From: Rothia nasimurium
GTDB taxonomy: Bacteria > Actinomycetota > Actinomycetes > Actinomycetales > Micrococcaceae
DNA: 64,000 nt
Direction of reading: 5' to 3'
Assembly: GCF_014217215.1 (NCBI RefSeq)
Contig: NZ_CP056080.1
Location: forward strand, 186,001-250,000
Part shown: positions 13,522-22,529 of the stretch, piece by piece
Layout of the letters: the number at the start of each line of letters is the position of its first letter
Numbering within the stretch: the stretch's first letter is position 1
Program-made: the position numbers and the translations under genes
The notes under the pieces: generated by a model
The model's database searches: none
Told to the model about the DNA's origin: nothing
The model's input: the letters and a program-made list of their open reading frames with translations, nothing else

Positions 13522-15633
13522 TTACAGGGTCTGGGCCTGGATCGCGGTGATAGCTACGGTGTTGATGATGTCATCGACGGTAGCGCCGCGGGAGAGGTCG
13601 TTGACGGGCTTGCGGAGGCCCTGCAGGACGGGGCCGACGGCTACAGCGCCGGAGGTCTGCTGCACAGCCTTGTAGGTGTTGTTGCCGGTGTTCAGGTCGG
13701 GGAAGATGAACACGGTTGCCTGGCCTGCGACCTCTGAGCCGGGGAGCTTGGAGGAGGCGATGGACATGTTGGAGGCGGCGTCGAACTGGATGGGGCCTTC
13801 GAAGGCGAAGTCGGGGTTGGATTCGCGCAGTTTTTCGGTGGCTTCGATGACGATGTCGACGTCGGCGCCGGAGCCGGAGGTGCCGGTGGAGTAGGAGAGC
13901 ATGGCGACCTTGGGGTCAACGCCGAACTGGCGGGCGGTCTCTGCTGAGGCCTTGGCGATGTCGGCGAGCTGCTCGGAGTTGGGGTTGGGGTTCACTGCGC
14001 AGTCGCCGAAGACGAGCACGCGGTCTTCCATGAGCATGAGGAAGACGGATGAGACGACTTTGACGCCTTCGCGGGTTTTGATGAATTCAAGGGAGGGGCG
14101 GATGGTGTTGGCGGTGGTGTTTACGGCGCCGGAGACCATGCCGTCGACGATGCCCTTGTGTACGAGCATGGTGCCGAAGTAGGAGGGGTCCATCATGCGG
14201 TTCTGGGCGCCTTCGAGGGTCATGCCCTTGTGGGCGCGCAGTTCGGCGTAGGTGGCGGCGAAGTCGTCGGTGTATTCGTTGTTGTCGAGGTCGATGATGG
14301 TGACGCCGCGCTTGCCGTCTTCTGCGATGGGCAGATCGATGGATTCGCGCTGGCAGATTTCTGCGATTTTTTCGGGGTTGCCGATGAGGGTGAGGTCGCA
14401 GAAGTCGCGGCGGACGATGATGGATGCGGCGCGCAGGATGCGGGGGTCGTAGCCTTCGGGTAGGACGATGGAGCGGCGGTCGCTGCGGGCCTTTTCGATG
14501 AGGTTGTGCAGGAAGCGCAGGGGGGTCATGGTTACGGGGCGTTCGAGTTCGAGGCGCTCGAAGAGTTCCTTTTCGTCGACGTTGCGGAACCATTCGCCGA
14601 GGGCGGTTGCGATTTTGCGGGGCTGGCCGAGGGCGAGCTGGCCGCGCACCATGGAGACGGCGCGGCCGGCTTTGAAGGTGTCGAGCTGGGTGGAGAAGAC
14701 GGGGAAGGGTGCCTTTTCGACGAGCTGGCCGATGGCGGTGTCGCCCTTGAGTTCTGCTGCGAGGCCGCCGGTGAGGAGTAGGCCTGAGGGGGCGGGGAAG
14801 GTGGGGGAGAGGGCGGACGCGAGGGTTGCGACCATGATGTCGGTTCGGTCGCCGGGGACGATGACGAAGTCGCCGTCGGTGAACTGGGAGAGGAAGTTGG
14901 AGACGGTCATGGCCGCGATTTTGATGTCGTGGATGTCGCGGTCGAGGAAGTCCTGGCTCATGCCCTCGTGGTCTAGGCCGAGGTTGTAGACGACTTCGGC
15001 GACGGTGGGGAGTGAGATTTCGGGGAGTTCGGGTAGGACGTAGACGGGGCGGTTTGAGGGGCCGCGCTTGACGTTCTTGAGGATTTCTTCGCGCAGTTCG
15101 GGGCGGGCGCGGTTGACTATGACGGCGAGGACGTCGACCTTGGCGCCGTGGAGTTCGGTGCGGGCTACGTCGACGGCGTTGATGACGTCTGAGACGGTGG
15201 ATTCTTGGGCGCCGACGACGGCGATGACGGGGGTGCCGAGGTCTTTGGCGAACTGGGCGTTGAGGTCGAATTCGACGGTGGCTGCGTTGTGGGAGAGCAT
15301 GTCGGTGCCGTCGACGATGATGGCGTCGCAGTGCTTGGCCATCTCGGAGTAGACGGAGACGGCGATGGACGACATCTCTTCGTGGTCGCCGGAGGCGAGC
15401 AGTTCGCGGCAGCGTTCGAGGGAGACGCCGCCGCGGGCCTGGTCGTCGCTGAGGTTGTATTTGGTGCGGAGCAGACGGATTAGCGGATCCTGGGCTTCGA
15501 TTTCGCCGCTGAAGACGGGGCGGAAGAAGCCGACGCGGTCGGTTTCTTTGAGCAGGGAGTCAAGCAGGCCGATGGCGATGAGGGACTTGCCGGAGCCCTG
15601 GTTCATCGCGGAAATGTACATGCCGTTGGTCAT
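13522..15633 (-). CDS. pta: phosphate acetyltransferase, long form
   Basis: Pta converts acetyl-CoA and phosphate to acetyl phosphate, supplying AckA. The 703-residue long form has a BioD-like P-loop N-terminal domain (NQGSGKSLIAIGLLDSL, residues 11-27), a DRTGG-type middle domain, and a C-terminal PTA_PTB catalytic domain (from about residue 370, RSIVLPEGYDPR; SYSTGTSGSG near 600). It is first in the minus-strand pta-ackA pair. Both genes are intact. Confidence 0.97.
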   Translation of the reverse strand: MTNGMYISAMNQGSGKSLIAIGLLDSLLKETDRVGFFRPVFSGEIEAQDPLIRLLRTKYNLSDDQARGGVSLERCRELLASGDHEEMSSIAVSVYSEMAKHCDAIIVDGTDMLSHNAATVEFDLNAQFAKDLGTPVIAVVGAQESTVSDVINAVDVARTELHGAKVDVLAVIVNRARPELREEILKNVKRGPSNRPVYVLPELPEISLPTVAEVVYNLGLDHEGMSQDFLDRDIHDIKIAAMTVSNFLSQFTDGDFVIVPGDRTDIMVATLASALSPTFPAPSGLLLTGGLAAELKGDTAIGQLVEKAPFPVFSTQLDTFKAGRAVSMVRGQLALGQPRKIATALGEWFRNVDEKELFERLELERPVTMTPLRFLHNLIEKARSDRRSIVLPEGYDPRILRAASIIVRRDFCDLTLIGNPEKIAEICQRESIDLPIAEDGKRGVTIIDLDNNEYTDDFAATYAELRAHKGMTLEGAQNRMMDPSYFGTMLVHKGIVDGMVSGAVNTTANTIRPSLEFIKTREGVKVVSSVFLMLMEDRVLVFGDCAVNPNPNSEQLADIAKASAETARQFGVDPKVAMLSYSTGTSGSGADVDIVIEATEKLRESNPDFAFEGPIQFDAASNMSIASSKLPGSEVAGQATVFIFPDLNTGNNTYKAVQQTSGAVAVGPVLQGLRKPVNDLSRGATVDDIINTVAITAIQAQTL

Positions 15634-15855
15634 CTGGGTCTACATCCTTGTGGCTGTGTTTTGTGGGTTACGGTGGCTGTGGGGCTACCGTATGTTTACT
15701 TCTGAGTTTATTCCTTTGGGTGGGCTTTAGGGGCGGCGCGGCGTGTGTTTGTGTGGTATCTCATGGGGTGCGGACGCTTGCTGACAGTGTGTGCCCGCGG
15801 TGCGCGCGGGTGGGTGGTTAGGCTGGGAGAAGCAGTATTTTTTGAGGAGAGTCTT

Positions 15856-16527
15856 ATGTCTGTGAAGCTAACCCGTCGTGCCCTGGTGAGCCTTCTTCCG
15901 GTTGTAGGTCTGGTGGCCTGTGGTGGTTCTAGCGATACCGCCGGTAGCGCTTCTGCCGCCGCAAGCGGGGAAGCTGCAGCGGGCGTCCGCACCGATGCCG
16001 GTTACCAGCTCAACGCGGTGACCGACGGCGCCCCCACGGTGACCCTCTACACCGATCTGCAGTGCCCCTACTGCGCTAAGGCTGACCCCAAGTACCGTGA
16101 GGCCGCTGCCGAGTTAGAGGGCACCATGAACGTGACGGTGCGCCACTTCCCGCTGTCGATGCACGCCAACGCAGTGCCCGCTGCCCAGGCCGTGCAGGCT
16201 GCTGAGGCCCAGGGTGCCTATGTGGCGATGTCTGATCACCTCTACACCCACCAGGCTGACTGGAAGGAAATCACCGATACCGCCCAGTTCGCCACCCTCA
16301 TGGGTGACTACGCCGAGGCGCTGGGCCTGGACCGTGCCCGCTTCGAGTCTGACCTGACAAGCGAAGAGGCTCTTGCCCTGATTGAGCAGGAGTATCAGGA
16401 CGGCGTCGCCGCAGGTGTGAAGGGCACCCCCAGCTTCGTTGTGGAGGGCACCAAACTTGAGAACGTTGACTCCGCAACCAGCACCGCCGACATGGTGGCG
16501 GCCTTCAAGCAGGCGGCCGGTCTTTAG
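15856..16527 (+). CDS. DsbA-like thioredoxin-fold lipoprotein
   Basis: The 223-residue protein has a signal with an RR pair (LTRRALVSLLPVV) and a lipobox ending at Cys in GLVACGG, then a low-complexity Ala/Ser linker. A DsbA-type fold follows with the active site CPYC in DLQCPYCAKADP and cis-proline region VKGTPSFVVEG. Such proteins oxidise or isomerise disulfides in exported proteins outside the membrane. Start ATG 15856 has GAGGAG (15844-15849) upstream. A TAGGCT -10 box is present near 15819. It stands alone, divergent from pta. Confidence 0.9.
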   Translation: MSVKLTRRALVSLLPVVGLVACGGSSDTAGSASAAASGEAAAGVRTDAGYQLNAVTDGAPTVTLYTDLQCPYCAKADPKYREAAAELEGTMNVTVRHFPLSMHANAVPAAQAVQAAEAQGAYVAMSDHLYTHQADWKEITDTAQFATLMGDYAEALGLDRARFESDLTSEEALALIEQEYQDGVAAGVKGTPSFVVEGTKLENVDSATSTADMVAAFKQAAGL

Positions 16528-16604
16528 CGAGCCGTGTAGGTAATCGAAACCTTCAGTGGGCGGACGCCTGGTCACCGTCAGCTGCACCCTCTAGAGTTGA
16601 AGGT

Positions 16605-17420
16605 ATGAAGATAGCTCTCGCCCAGATGCTCAGTACCAAAGACGTTGCCCGCAACATCGAGACGATTCGGGAATACACGGCGCTCGCGGCGGAGCGCGGT
16701 GCCCGCCTGGTGGTCTTCCCTGAGGCGGCCATGCTCAGCTTTGGCGGGCGGCTGTATGACGATGCGGCCCAGCACGAGCTGACCTTCCGCACCGCCCTCG
16801 CTAACATCGCGCGCGAGAACTACGTGACCGTGGTGGCGGGCGGCTTCGCCCCGGTGCAGCTAGCTGACGAATGGAACCTGCGGGTCTACAACAACCTCTA
16901 CTGCTTTGACCAGAACGGGGCAGAGACTGTCTACACCAAGATGCACCTCTACGACGCTTTTGGGTTTCAAGAGTCTGAGGGGGTCAAGGCCGGTGAGCAG
17001 CTGGTGACCGTCACCGTGGACGGCACCAAAATTGGTCTGGCTACCTGCTACGACGTGCGCTTCCCCAAGCTCTTTGCCGACTACTCCCGCGCCGGGGCGA
17101 AGGCGACGGTGGTGGCGGCGTCCTGGGCTGGGGGAGAGGGCAAGGTGGGCCAGTGGCAGATTCTGACCAGCGCTCGCGCCCTGGATTCCAACATGTTTGT
17201 GCTGGCTGTTGACCAGGCTTCCCCCACGAGCGCTGACCCGCGGGCAGATATCACCCAGCCAACCGGTGTGGGCTATTCCCGGGCGGTTTCTCCCTTCGGC
17301 GTGACCCTGGCTGAGGCGGGTGAAGCCCCCGAAATTCTGGTGGTTGACCTTGACCTCTCTGAGGTAGACCGCGCCCGCTCCGCCCTGCCCGTGCTACGCA
17401 ACGCCAAGCTGGACTACTAG
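16605..17420 (+). CDS. carbon-nitrogen hydrolase (nitrilase superfamily)
   Basis: The 271-residue enzyme has the Glu-Lys-Cys triad of the superfamily: Glu in FPEAAMLSF, Lys in TKMHLYDAF and Cys in ATCYDVRFPKLF. The pattern is that of Nit2/omega-amidase-like and deaminated-glutathione-amidase-like members, so the substrate is probably a small amide such as a transamination or thiol by-product. TAGAGT lies seven bases before ATG 16605, suggesting a leaderless message. It is followed by an acylphosphatase 16 bases on and a CDF exporter, probably one operon. Confidence 0.88.
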   Translation: MKIALAQMLSTKDVARNIETIREYTALAAERGARLVVFPEAAMLSFGGRLYDDAAQHELTFRTALANIARENYVTVVAGGFAPVQLADEWNLRVYNNLYCFDQNGAETVYTKMHLYDAFGFQESEGVKAGEQLVTVTVDGTKIGLATCYDVRFPKLFADYSRAGAKATVVAASWAGGEGKVGQWQILTSARALDSNMFVLAVDQASPTSADPRADITQPTGVGYSRAVSPFGVTLAEAGEAPEILVVDLDLSEVDRARSALPVLRNAKLDY

Positions 17421-17436
17421 AGAAAGAGCACCTGAC

Positions 17437-17754
17437 ATGGGTTTCTTTGATATCTTCACCGATAAAGCCCCCGCCGAACCGGCCGAGGCCCAGCTGATGG
17501 CCACTGCCTACGGGCACGTGCAGGGTGTGGGTTTCCGCTGGTGGGTAGCTGGTATCGCTAAGCCCCTGGGGCTGGTGGGCTACGCCAAAAATATGGACGA
17601 TGGGTCGGTTGAGATTGTTGCCCAGGGCAGTGCGGACGCCTGTGAGCAGCTCCTTGCCGAACTGACCGGCGGCGATACCGCTGGTAGGGTTAATCATGTT
17701 GACTCTGACATCACCCAGCCGGTTGGCTCCTATAAGGGGTTCGGCATCTACTAG
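17437..17754 (+). CDS. acyP: acylphosphatase
   Basis: AcyP hydrolyses acyl phosphates such as acetyl phosphate and 1,3-bisphosphoglycerate. The 105-residue product has the family core GHVQGVGFRWWV (catalytic Arg) and the conserved asparagine in VGYAKNMDDGSVEIVAQG. A 20-residue N-terminal extension (MGFFDIFTDKAPAEPAEAQ) precedes the domain, whose usual length is about 90. The gene sits between the nitrilase and the CDF exporter with gaps of 16 and 11 bases. Confidence 0.93.
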   Translation: MGFFDIFTDKAPAEPAEAQLMATAYGHVQGVGFRWWVAGIAKPLGLVGYAKNMDDGSVEIVAQGSADACEQLLAELTGGDTAGRVNHVDSDITQPVGSYKGFGIY

Positions 17755-17765
17755 AAGGGCACACC

Positions 17766-18698
17766 ATGGGCCACTCGCACGGCCACTCCCACAGCCATGC
17801 CCACGGCGGCGGGGCTAACGAGCGCCGCCTCATCATCGTGGTGGTTATTGCCTGGTCACTGGTTGCCTTCCAGCTGGTTGGAGCCTGGCTGACTGGTTCC
17901 CTGGCCCTGCTCTTTGACACGGTCCACGTCTTCACCGATGCCCTGGGGGTCAGCGTTGCCCTGGCCGCCGCGCGCCTGGCCCGCCTGCCGGCGTCCTCGC
18001 GCCACACCTGGGGGTTCCGCCGGGTTGAGGTGCTCTCAGCCATGTTCCAGGCCGCCGTGCTGCTCGGGGTAGGGCTCTTTGTGCTCTACGAGGCGGTGCA
18101 GCGCCTGCTGGAACCCGCCCCCATACCGGGTCGCGAAGTGCTGATTTTCGGCGTCATTGGCCTGGTGGGCAACATTGTGATGATTGCGGTACTGGTGGGC
18201 GGCGACCGCACCAACTTCAACATGCGGGCCGCCTTCTTGGAAGTGCTCAACGACGCCCTGGGGTCGGTGGCGGTCATTATCTCGGCCCTCATTATCTGGC
18301 GTACCGGCTTCTACCAGGCCGACGCCCTGGTGGCTGTGCTCATCGGTCTGCTGATTATCCCGCGCACCGTCAAGCTCTTCCGCGAAACCGCCTCGGTGCT
18401 GCTGGAATCAACCCCGCGTGGGCTTGACCTCGACGAGGTACGCCGCCACCTCGAAGGCCAGCCCCACGTGGTTGCCGTGCACGATTTGCACGCCACCCAG
18501 ATTTCCTCCGACCTGCCCGTGCTCACCGCCCACATCGTGCTGGATGATGAGTGCTTCACCACCGGTCACTCGGTTGAGATTCTCAAGAACCTGCAAAGCT
18601 GTGTGGCCGAGCATTTTGAGGTCTCTATTAAGCACTCCACCTTCCAGATGGAGCCTCGTTCCCTGGCCGCCGATGAAGACCTGCGCCACCTGCACTAG
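17766..18698 (+). CDS. cation diffusion facilitator (Zn/Co efflux, CzcD/ZitB type)
   Basis: The 310-residue exporter starts with a histidine-rich metal-binding tract (GHSHGHSHSHAHGG). Six membrane segments follow, with the metal site in LLFDTVHVFTDALG (TM2) and LEVLNDALGS (TM5), and a cytoplasmic C-terminal domain ends in a HLH. The TM2 motif reads HVFTD where HMLTD or HMLSD is more common. It exports Zn2+ or related divalent cations in exchange for protons. The gene follows acyP at 11 bases. No metal-sensor gene is adjacent. Confidence 0.93.
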   Translation: MGHSHGHSHSHAHGGGANERRLIIVVVIAWSLVAFQLVGAWLTGSLALLFDTVHVFTDALGVSVALAAARLARLPASSRHTWGFRRVEVLSAMFQAAVLLGVGLFVLYEAVQRLLEPAPIPGREVLIFGVIGLVGNIVMIAVLVGGDRTNFNMRAAFLEVLNDALGSVAVIISALIIWRTGFYQADALVAVLIGLLIIPRTVKLFRETASVLLESTPRGLDLDEVRRHLEGQPHVVAVHDLHATQISSDLPVLTAHIVLDDECFTTGHSVEILKNLQSCVAEHFEVSIKHSTFQMEPRSLAADEDLRHLH

Positions 18699-18706
18699 GT
18701 AACAGG

Positions 18707-18721
18707 CACTAGGCTAGAGAG
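18707..18721 (+). promoter_or_regulatory. promoter of the first spermidine-synthase-like gene
   Basis: CACTAGGCTAGAGAG contains TAGGCT (18710-18715) seven bases before ATG 18723. The identical 15 bases precede the paralogue at 29735. A leaderless start is predicted. Confidence 0.6.
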
Positions 18722-18722
18722 C

Positions 18723-19532
18723 ATGTCACGCACTATTCAGCTGTCTTTCTCTGGCCTGAGCGCCTCTGTTGCCCCCGACGGCTTCTCTGAGACCGGCCGT
18801 ATTCTTGAAATCGGTGGGGCCGAGCAGTCCCACGTGGATCTAGCCCACCCCGACTTCATCTTCTATGAGTACCTGCGCCGCATCGGCAACCTGGTTGACC
18901 TTCAGGGGGTGCCGGGTGAACCGATAACCGCCGCCCACCTGGGGGCTGGGGCGCTAACCCTGGTGCGCTACATTCAGGCCACCCGCCCCGGTTCTGCCCA
19001 GCTGGCCGTCGATATTGAGCGGGAGCTACCCGGTTTCGTGATAGAGCAGCTGCCCCTGCCCGCGGGGACCAACTGCCAGATTCTGATTGAGGACGCTGCC
19101 GCTGCCGCTCCCAGCCTGAAAGCGGAGCTGGGCGCCGCCGGTGGTCTTGACCTGGTCGTCCTCGATATTTTCTCGGGCTGGGAGGCCCCGCCCCACCTGA
19201 CCACCGCTGAGTTTTACACCGACCTGCGCGATTCCCTGGCTCCGGCAAGCGGCGATAGCGCGGGCGGGCTCTTGGCTGTGAACGTGGGGGACGACGCCGG
19301 GCTGAGCTTCTTCGTTGCCCAGGCCCGCACCCTACTCGATGTCTTTGAGCATGTCTGGTGCCTGGCCGACACCACCATGCTGAGCGGACGCCACGCGGGC
19401 AACCTCATTCTGGTGGGCTCGCACGTGGCGCTCACCCAGGACGCCGCCACCCGCCTGGTCGGCGCCGGGCCGCACCCGGCGTCCGCCCTGGGCACTGACG
19501 AGCTGGTGGAGCTCCTGGGGAAACTGGGCTAG
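18723..19532 (+). CDS. spermidine-synthase-like (Rossmann methyltransferase fold) protein
   Basis: The 269-residue protein has the spermidine/spermine synthase layout: an N-terminal beta region with EIGGAEQSHVDL, then DFIFYEYLRRIGNLVD, a nucleotide-binding core (AHLGAGALTLVRYI, acidic AVDIERE), and VVLDIFSGWEAP in place of the catalytic DxxDP region. Actinobacterial homologues are annotated as fused or orphan spermidine synthases without proven activity. A paralogue lies at 29735. No speD or other polyamine gene is nearby, so I do not assign speE. Confidence 0.75.
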   Translation: MSRTIQLSFSGLSASVAPDGFSETGRILEIGGAEQSHVDLAHPDFIFYEYLRRIGNLVDLQGVPGEPITAAHLGAGALTLVRYIQATRPGSAQLAVDIERELPGFVIEQLPLPAGTNCQILIEDAAAAAPSLKAELGAAGGLDLVVLDIFSGWEAPPHLTTAEFYTDLRDSLAPASGDSAGGLLAVNVGDDAGLSFFVAQARTLLDVFEHVWCLADTTMLSGRHAGNLILVGSHVALTQDAATRLVGAGPHPASALGTDELVELLGKLG

Positions 19533-20461
19533 GGCGCGTCTACCTGAGCGATAGTGCTGGTGACGGGAGCGGGCTCGCCCGCTGCCCGCTGAGGGCGTGA
19601 TGTGACGGTGATGCCCATGGAGGCTACCGTCAGCAGTAGAATTGCCGTCCAGCGCAGGGCCCCGGTGTCTTGGGAGAGCAACAGCCAGCCGCCGATAGCC
19701 GCGATGCCGGGTTCCAGGCTGAGCAGAATAGAGAAGACATTGTTGGGCAGGCGGCGCAGGGCCGCCAGCTCGAAGGTGTAGGGCACAACGGACGCCAACA
19801 GACCCGTACCCACCGCCAGGGCAAGGACGCCGGGGTCGGCAAAGGCCTGAGCGGCACCGACCCCGCCAAAGGGCAGTGTGATGAGTGTGGCGATGACCAG
19901 GGCGGCGCCCAGGCCGCCAGCCCCGTCGATGAGCCTGCCCACGCGGGAGCTCGCCAGAATATAGCAGGCCCAGAAAAAGCCTGCGACTAGTGCAAAGGCC
20001 AAGCCCAGGGTGGAGATATGCTCGGCCCCGAAGGCTTTTTCAACTCCGATGAGGGCCATGCCGATGGTGGCTAGCCCGATCCAGAGACCGTCAATGAGGC
20101 GGCGGGAGAGCACCGCTGCGAGCACGAGCGGACCGATGAATTCTACAGATACCGCCAGCCCCAGCGGCAGCAACTCGATGGCGTGGTAGAAGGCCCCGTT
20201 CATGAAGGCAAAAGACGCCCCGAGTAGGGCGACGGCAATCCACTGGGGCAGGTTCCAGGCCCAGAAACGGGGCCGGGTAAGAGCACAGATGACCAGGGCA
20301 GCTACCCCTAGCCGCAGGTTGGTGACGCCCCAGGCGCCCAGCTGGGGAAAGAGCTGCACCGCAAAAGCCGCGCCAATCTGTAGAGAGATACAGGAGCCGA
20401 TCACGAGAAGCACGCCGGTGGTCTTATCGGAGCCGGTGAAACGGGAACGAACTGCCTGCAC
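19529..20461 (-). CDS. EamA/DMT-family transporter, RhtA-like
   Basis: The 310-residue membrane protein has ten hydrophobic segments in two EamA repeats, including GAWGVTNLRLGVAALV and GLLASVVPYTFELAALRRL, close to RhtA threonine/homoserine exporters. GTG 20461 is chosen because AAGAAGG lies about seven bases upstream and homology begins just after it. A longer in-frame start at 20536 would add a Cys/Tyr-rich segment unlike the family. It overlaps the end of the neighbouring convergent gene by four bases. The substrate is inferred. Confidence 0.85.
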   Translation of the reverse strand: MQAVRSRFTGSDKTTGVLLVIGSCISLQIGAAFAVQLFPQLGAWGVTNLRLGVAALVICALTRPRFWAWNLPQWIAVALLGASFAFMNGAFYHAIELLPLGLAVSVEFIGPLVLAAVLSRRLIDGLWIGLATIGMALIGVEKAFGAEHISTLGLAFALVAGFFWACYILASSRVGRLIDGAGGLGAALVIATLITLPFGGVGAAQAFADPGVLALAVGTGLLASVVPYTFELAALRRLPNNVFSILLSLEPGIAAIGGWLLLSQDTGALRWTAILLLTVASMGITVTSRPQRAAGEPAPVTSTIAQVDAP

Positions 20462-20661
20462 AGGTGCCTTCTTTCGCGAGGGGTACTGCAAACAGTGTAG
20501 GTGGCTACCTGCTGTAGCGGTGTCGCTGACCGCCAAATGTTACGGTGTCGCTCACACACGTGGCGGCCGGTGCCACAATTGTCACCTAGAGGTGCTGCGT
20601 AACCTGTCATGCCCAGGGCATACACGATAGCAAGTACGCTGTGTTTAGGGTTGTTTGCCGG

Positions 20662-20667
20662 TAAACT
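20662..20667 (+). promoter_or_regulatory. -10 box of the 20675 gene
   Basis: TAAACT lies seven bases before ATG 20675, giving a predicted leaderless mRNA. The start is set by this box. Confidence 0.5.
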
Positions 20668-20674
20668 AAAAGCT

Positions 20675-21472
20675 ATGTTCAACTTCAACGCATCTAGCGC
20701 TTTTGACGCTAACGGTCAGCCCAAGCCCGCGGTTACCCGCACCGTAGATACTGTGCTGAAGGTTCAGCGCCCCCTGATTGTTTCCATGCTCAAGAAGATG
20801 CGTGAGAAGCACCCCCACGAGACCCCCGACCAGATTGCCAAGCGCCTCGAAAAGGCTTACCTGCGCGATGTGACGCTCGGTGGCGGTGCCGTGGGCGCAA
20901 CCGCTTTTGTGCCCGGTCTGGGTACTGCGGCGTCCGTCGGCCTGTCTGCCCTGGCGGTGGGCGGCTACCTGGAACGCACCGCTATCTACGCGCAGGCTAT
21001 GGCTGAACTGAACGGCGTGCACGTTGATGATCCCGAAAAGTCCCGCCTCATGGTCATGGCTATCATGCTGGGTGAGGACGGCTCTGTGCTCATGAACTCG
21101 ATTCTGGCCCACACCGGTAAGACCGGCGGTGTCTCCCGTAAGTGGGGCATGATGATGGGCTCCAAGGACTCCGGCAAAATCTTCAGCATCGAGCGCACCA
21201 TTCGCAACATGTTTATTAAGCGTTTCTTGACCCGCCAGTCCGGAGCCCTGCTGGGTCGCGCCCTGCCCTTCGGCGTGGGTGCTGTGGTGGGTGGCGGTGC
21301 CAACCTGGCCCTGGGCAAGAACGTGGTCAAGTCGGTCGAGCAGACCTTCGGTGCCCTGCCCGCTGTTTTCCCCGATGCCCTGAACCTTGACCGCGCCCCC
21401 AAGTTTGAGGGCGGTCAGGACGCCGGCACCTCCGAGGGTGCGCAGGGCGAGACCGCGCAGCTTGAGAAGTAA
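20675..21472 (+). CDS. conserved unknown protein with Gly/Ala-rich hydrophobic segments
   Basis: The 265-residue product has a basic coiled N-terminal stretch (VSMLKKMREKHPHETPDQIAKRLEKAYLRDVTL) followed by a Gly/Ala-rich hydrophobic segment (GGGAVGATAFVPGLGTAASVGL, first 20 residues of it at about 66-86). Another such segment lies near residue 200-220 (GRALPFGVGAVVGGGANLAL), and the tail is acidic. The glycine-rich segments may insert in the membrane. The N-terminal signature recurs in the protein at 22530-23600, so the two are paralogues. It is followed after 11 bases by a YpfJ-type peptidase, probably in the same operon. I do not recognise a named family with confidence. Confidence 0.7.
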   Translation: MFNFNASSAFDANGQPKPAVTRTVDTVLKVQRPLIVSMLKKMREKHPHETPDQIAKRLEKAYLRDVTLGGGAVGATAFVPGLGTAASVGLSALAVGGYLERTAIYAQAMAELNGVHVDDPEKSRLMVMAIMLGEDGSVLMNSILAHTGKTGGVSRKWGMMMGSKDSGKIFSIERTIRNMFIKRFLTRQSGALLGRALPFGVGAVVGGGANLALGKNVVKSVEQTFGALPAVFPDALNLDRAPKFEGGQDAGTSEGAQGETAQLEK

Positions 21473-21483
21473 AGAGAACCGTC

Positions 21484-22416
21484 ATGGGTTTTAACGACAA
21501 CCTGAATAATAACTACTCCCAGCGTGGCTCTTCTGGGGGTAACGGCCGCTCCGGCGGTGGCGGCACGAACCCGCTCATGATGATGCTGATGAGCAGTGTG
21601 GCCCGTAAGTTCGGTCTTCCCGGCGTGCTGATTGTTGGCGCTATCTTCCTTTTTGCATCAGGCGGCCTGGGTGGTCTGACTGGGGGTTCTAGCTCCATGT
21701 ACGGCACCGAGGCCCAGCAGGACCAGGTGACTGGCGCCGGGAATTTTGACCACTGCCAGACCTATGAGGACGCCAACCGCTACGACGACTGCCGTATTCT
21801 GGCAACCGGCGTGAGCCTCGATATGGTGTGGGAAGAGAAGCTCCCGGCTGAGGCCGGCGTCTCGTACACGGCACCCGACCTGGTGCTGGGTGAGGGGCAG
21901 CTGTCTACCGGTTGCGGTACCGCCAACATTTCGCAGACCGGTCCCTTCTACTGCCCGGCTGACCAGACGGTGTACATGTCGGTTCCCTTCTTTGACCAGC
22001 TCAAGGCCATGGGTGGTTCCAACGGTGATTTCGCGGTCATGTACGTGACCGCCCACGAGTTCGCCCACCACATTCAGCAGACCATGGGCACCCTGAAGTA
22101 CTCCAACTACCAGGACTCGGGCGCTGACTCTGGCGCCGTGCAGGTTGAGGTACAGGCCGACTGCTATGCCGGTGTCTGGGCTTCCCAGGCTGACAAGGGA
22201 GAAAATGCCCTGCTCGACCCTCTGACCGAGAGCCAGATTCAGCAGGCGATCGATACTGCCCGCGCCATCGGTGACGATGCGATTCAGCGTTCTTCGGGTC
22301 AAGAGGTTAACCCCGACCTGTGGACCCACGGCTCGTCAGAACAGCGCGTCAGCTGGTTTACGAAGGGCTACACCGAGGGCACCATGGCGGCCTGTGCCCA
22401 GCCCTTCAACTCCTAG
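21484..22416 (+). CDS. neutral zinc metallopeptidase, YpfJ family
   Basis: The 310-residue protein has a Gly/Ser/Asn-rich start, one membrane segment (about residues 38-60), then an outer catalytic domain with zinc-binding HEFAHHIQQ (H191, E192, H195) and the third-ligand region VQVEVQADCYAGVWA. Four cysteines in the first half of the domain may form disulfides. YpfJ-family peptidases are common in bacteria, but their substrates are unknown. It follows the unknown gene at 20675 by 11 bases. Confidence 0.9.
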   Translation: MGFNDNLNNNYSQRGSSGGNGRSGGGGTNPLMMMLMSSVARKFGLPGVLIVGAIFLFASGGLGGLTGGSSSMYGTEAQQDQVTGAGNFDHCQTYEDANRYDDCRILATGVSLDMVWEEKLPAEAGVSYTAPDLVLGEGQLSTGCGTANISQTGPFYCPADQTVYMSVPFFDQLKAMGGSNGDFAVMYVTAHEFAHHIQQTMGTLKYSNYQDSGADSGAVQVEVQADCYAGVWASQADKGENALLDPLTESQIQQAIDTARAIGDDAIQRSSGQEVNPDLWTHGSSEQRVSWFTKGYTEGTMAACAQPFNS

Positions 22417-22463
22417 CTAGTAGCAGGTGGGGTGCTCGCGGGCACATGCCTGTCTCTACAGTA

Positions 22464-22524
22464 GGGACCAGATTCCTCCCAAAGTACCTAACGTCCACAC
22501 GGTATACAGGAGGAATCTGGTCCC
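22464..22524. terminator. bidirectional terminator between convergent genes
   Basis: GGGACCAGATTCCTCC (22464-22479) pairs perfectly with GGAGGAATCTGGTCCC (22509-22524) around a 29-base loop, and a T-rich tract follows. It separates the peptidase gene from the convergent gene ending at 22530. Confidence 0.75.
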
Positions 22525-22529
22525 TTCTT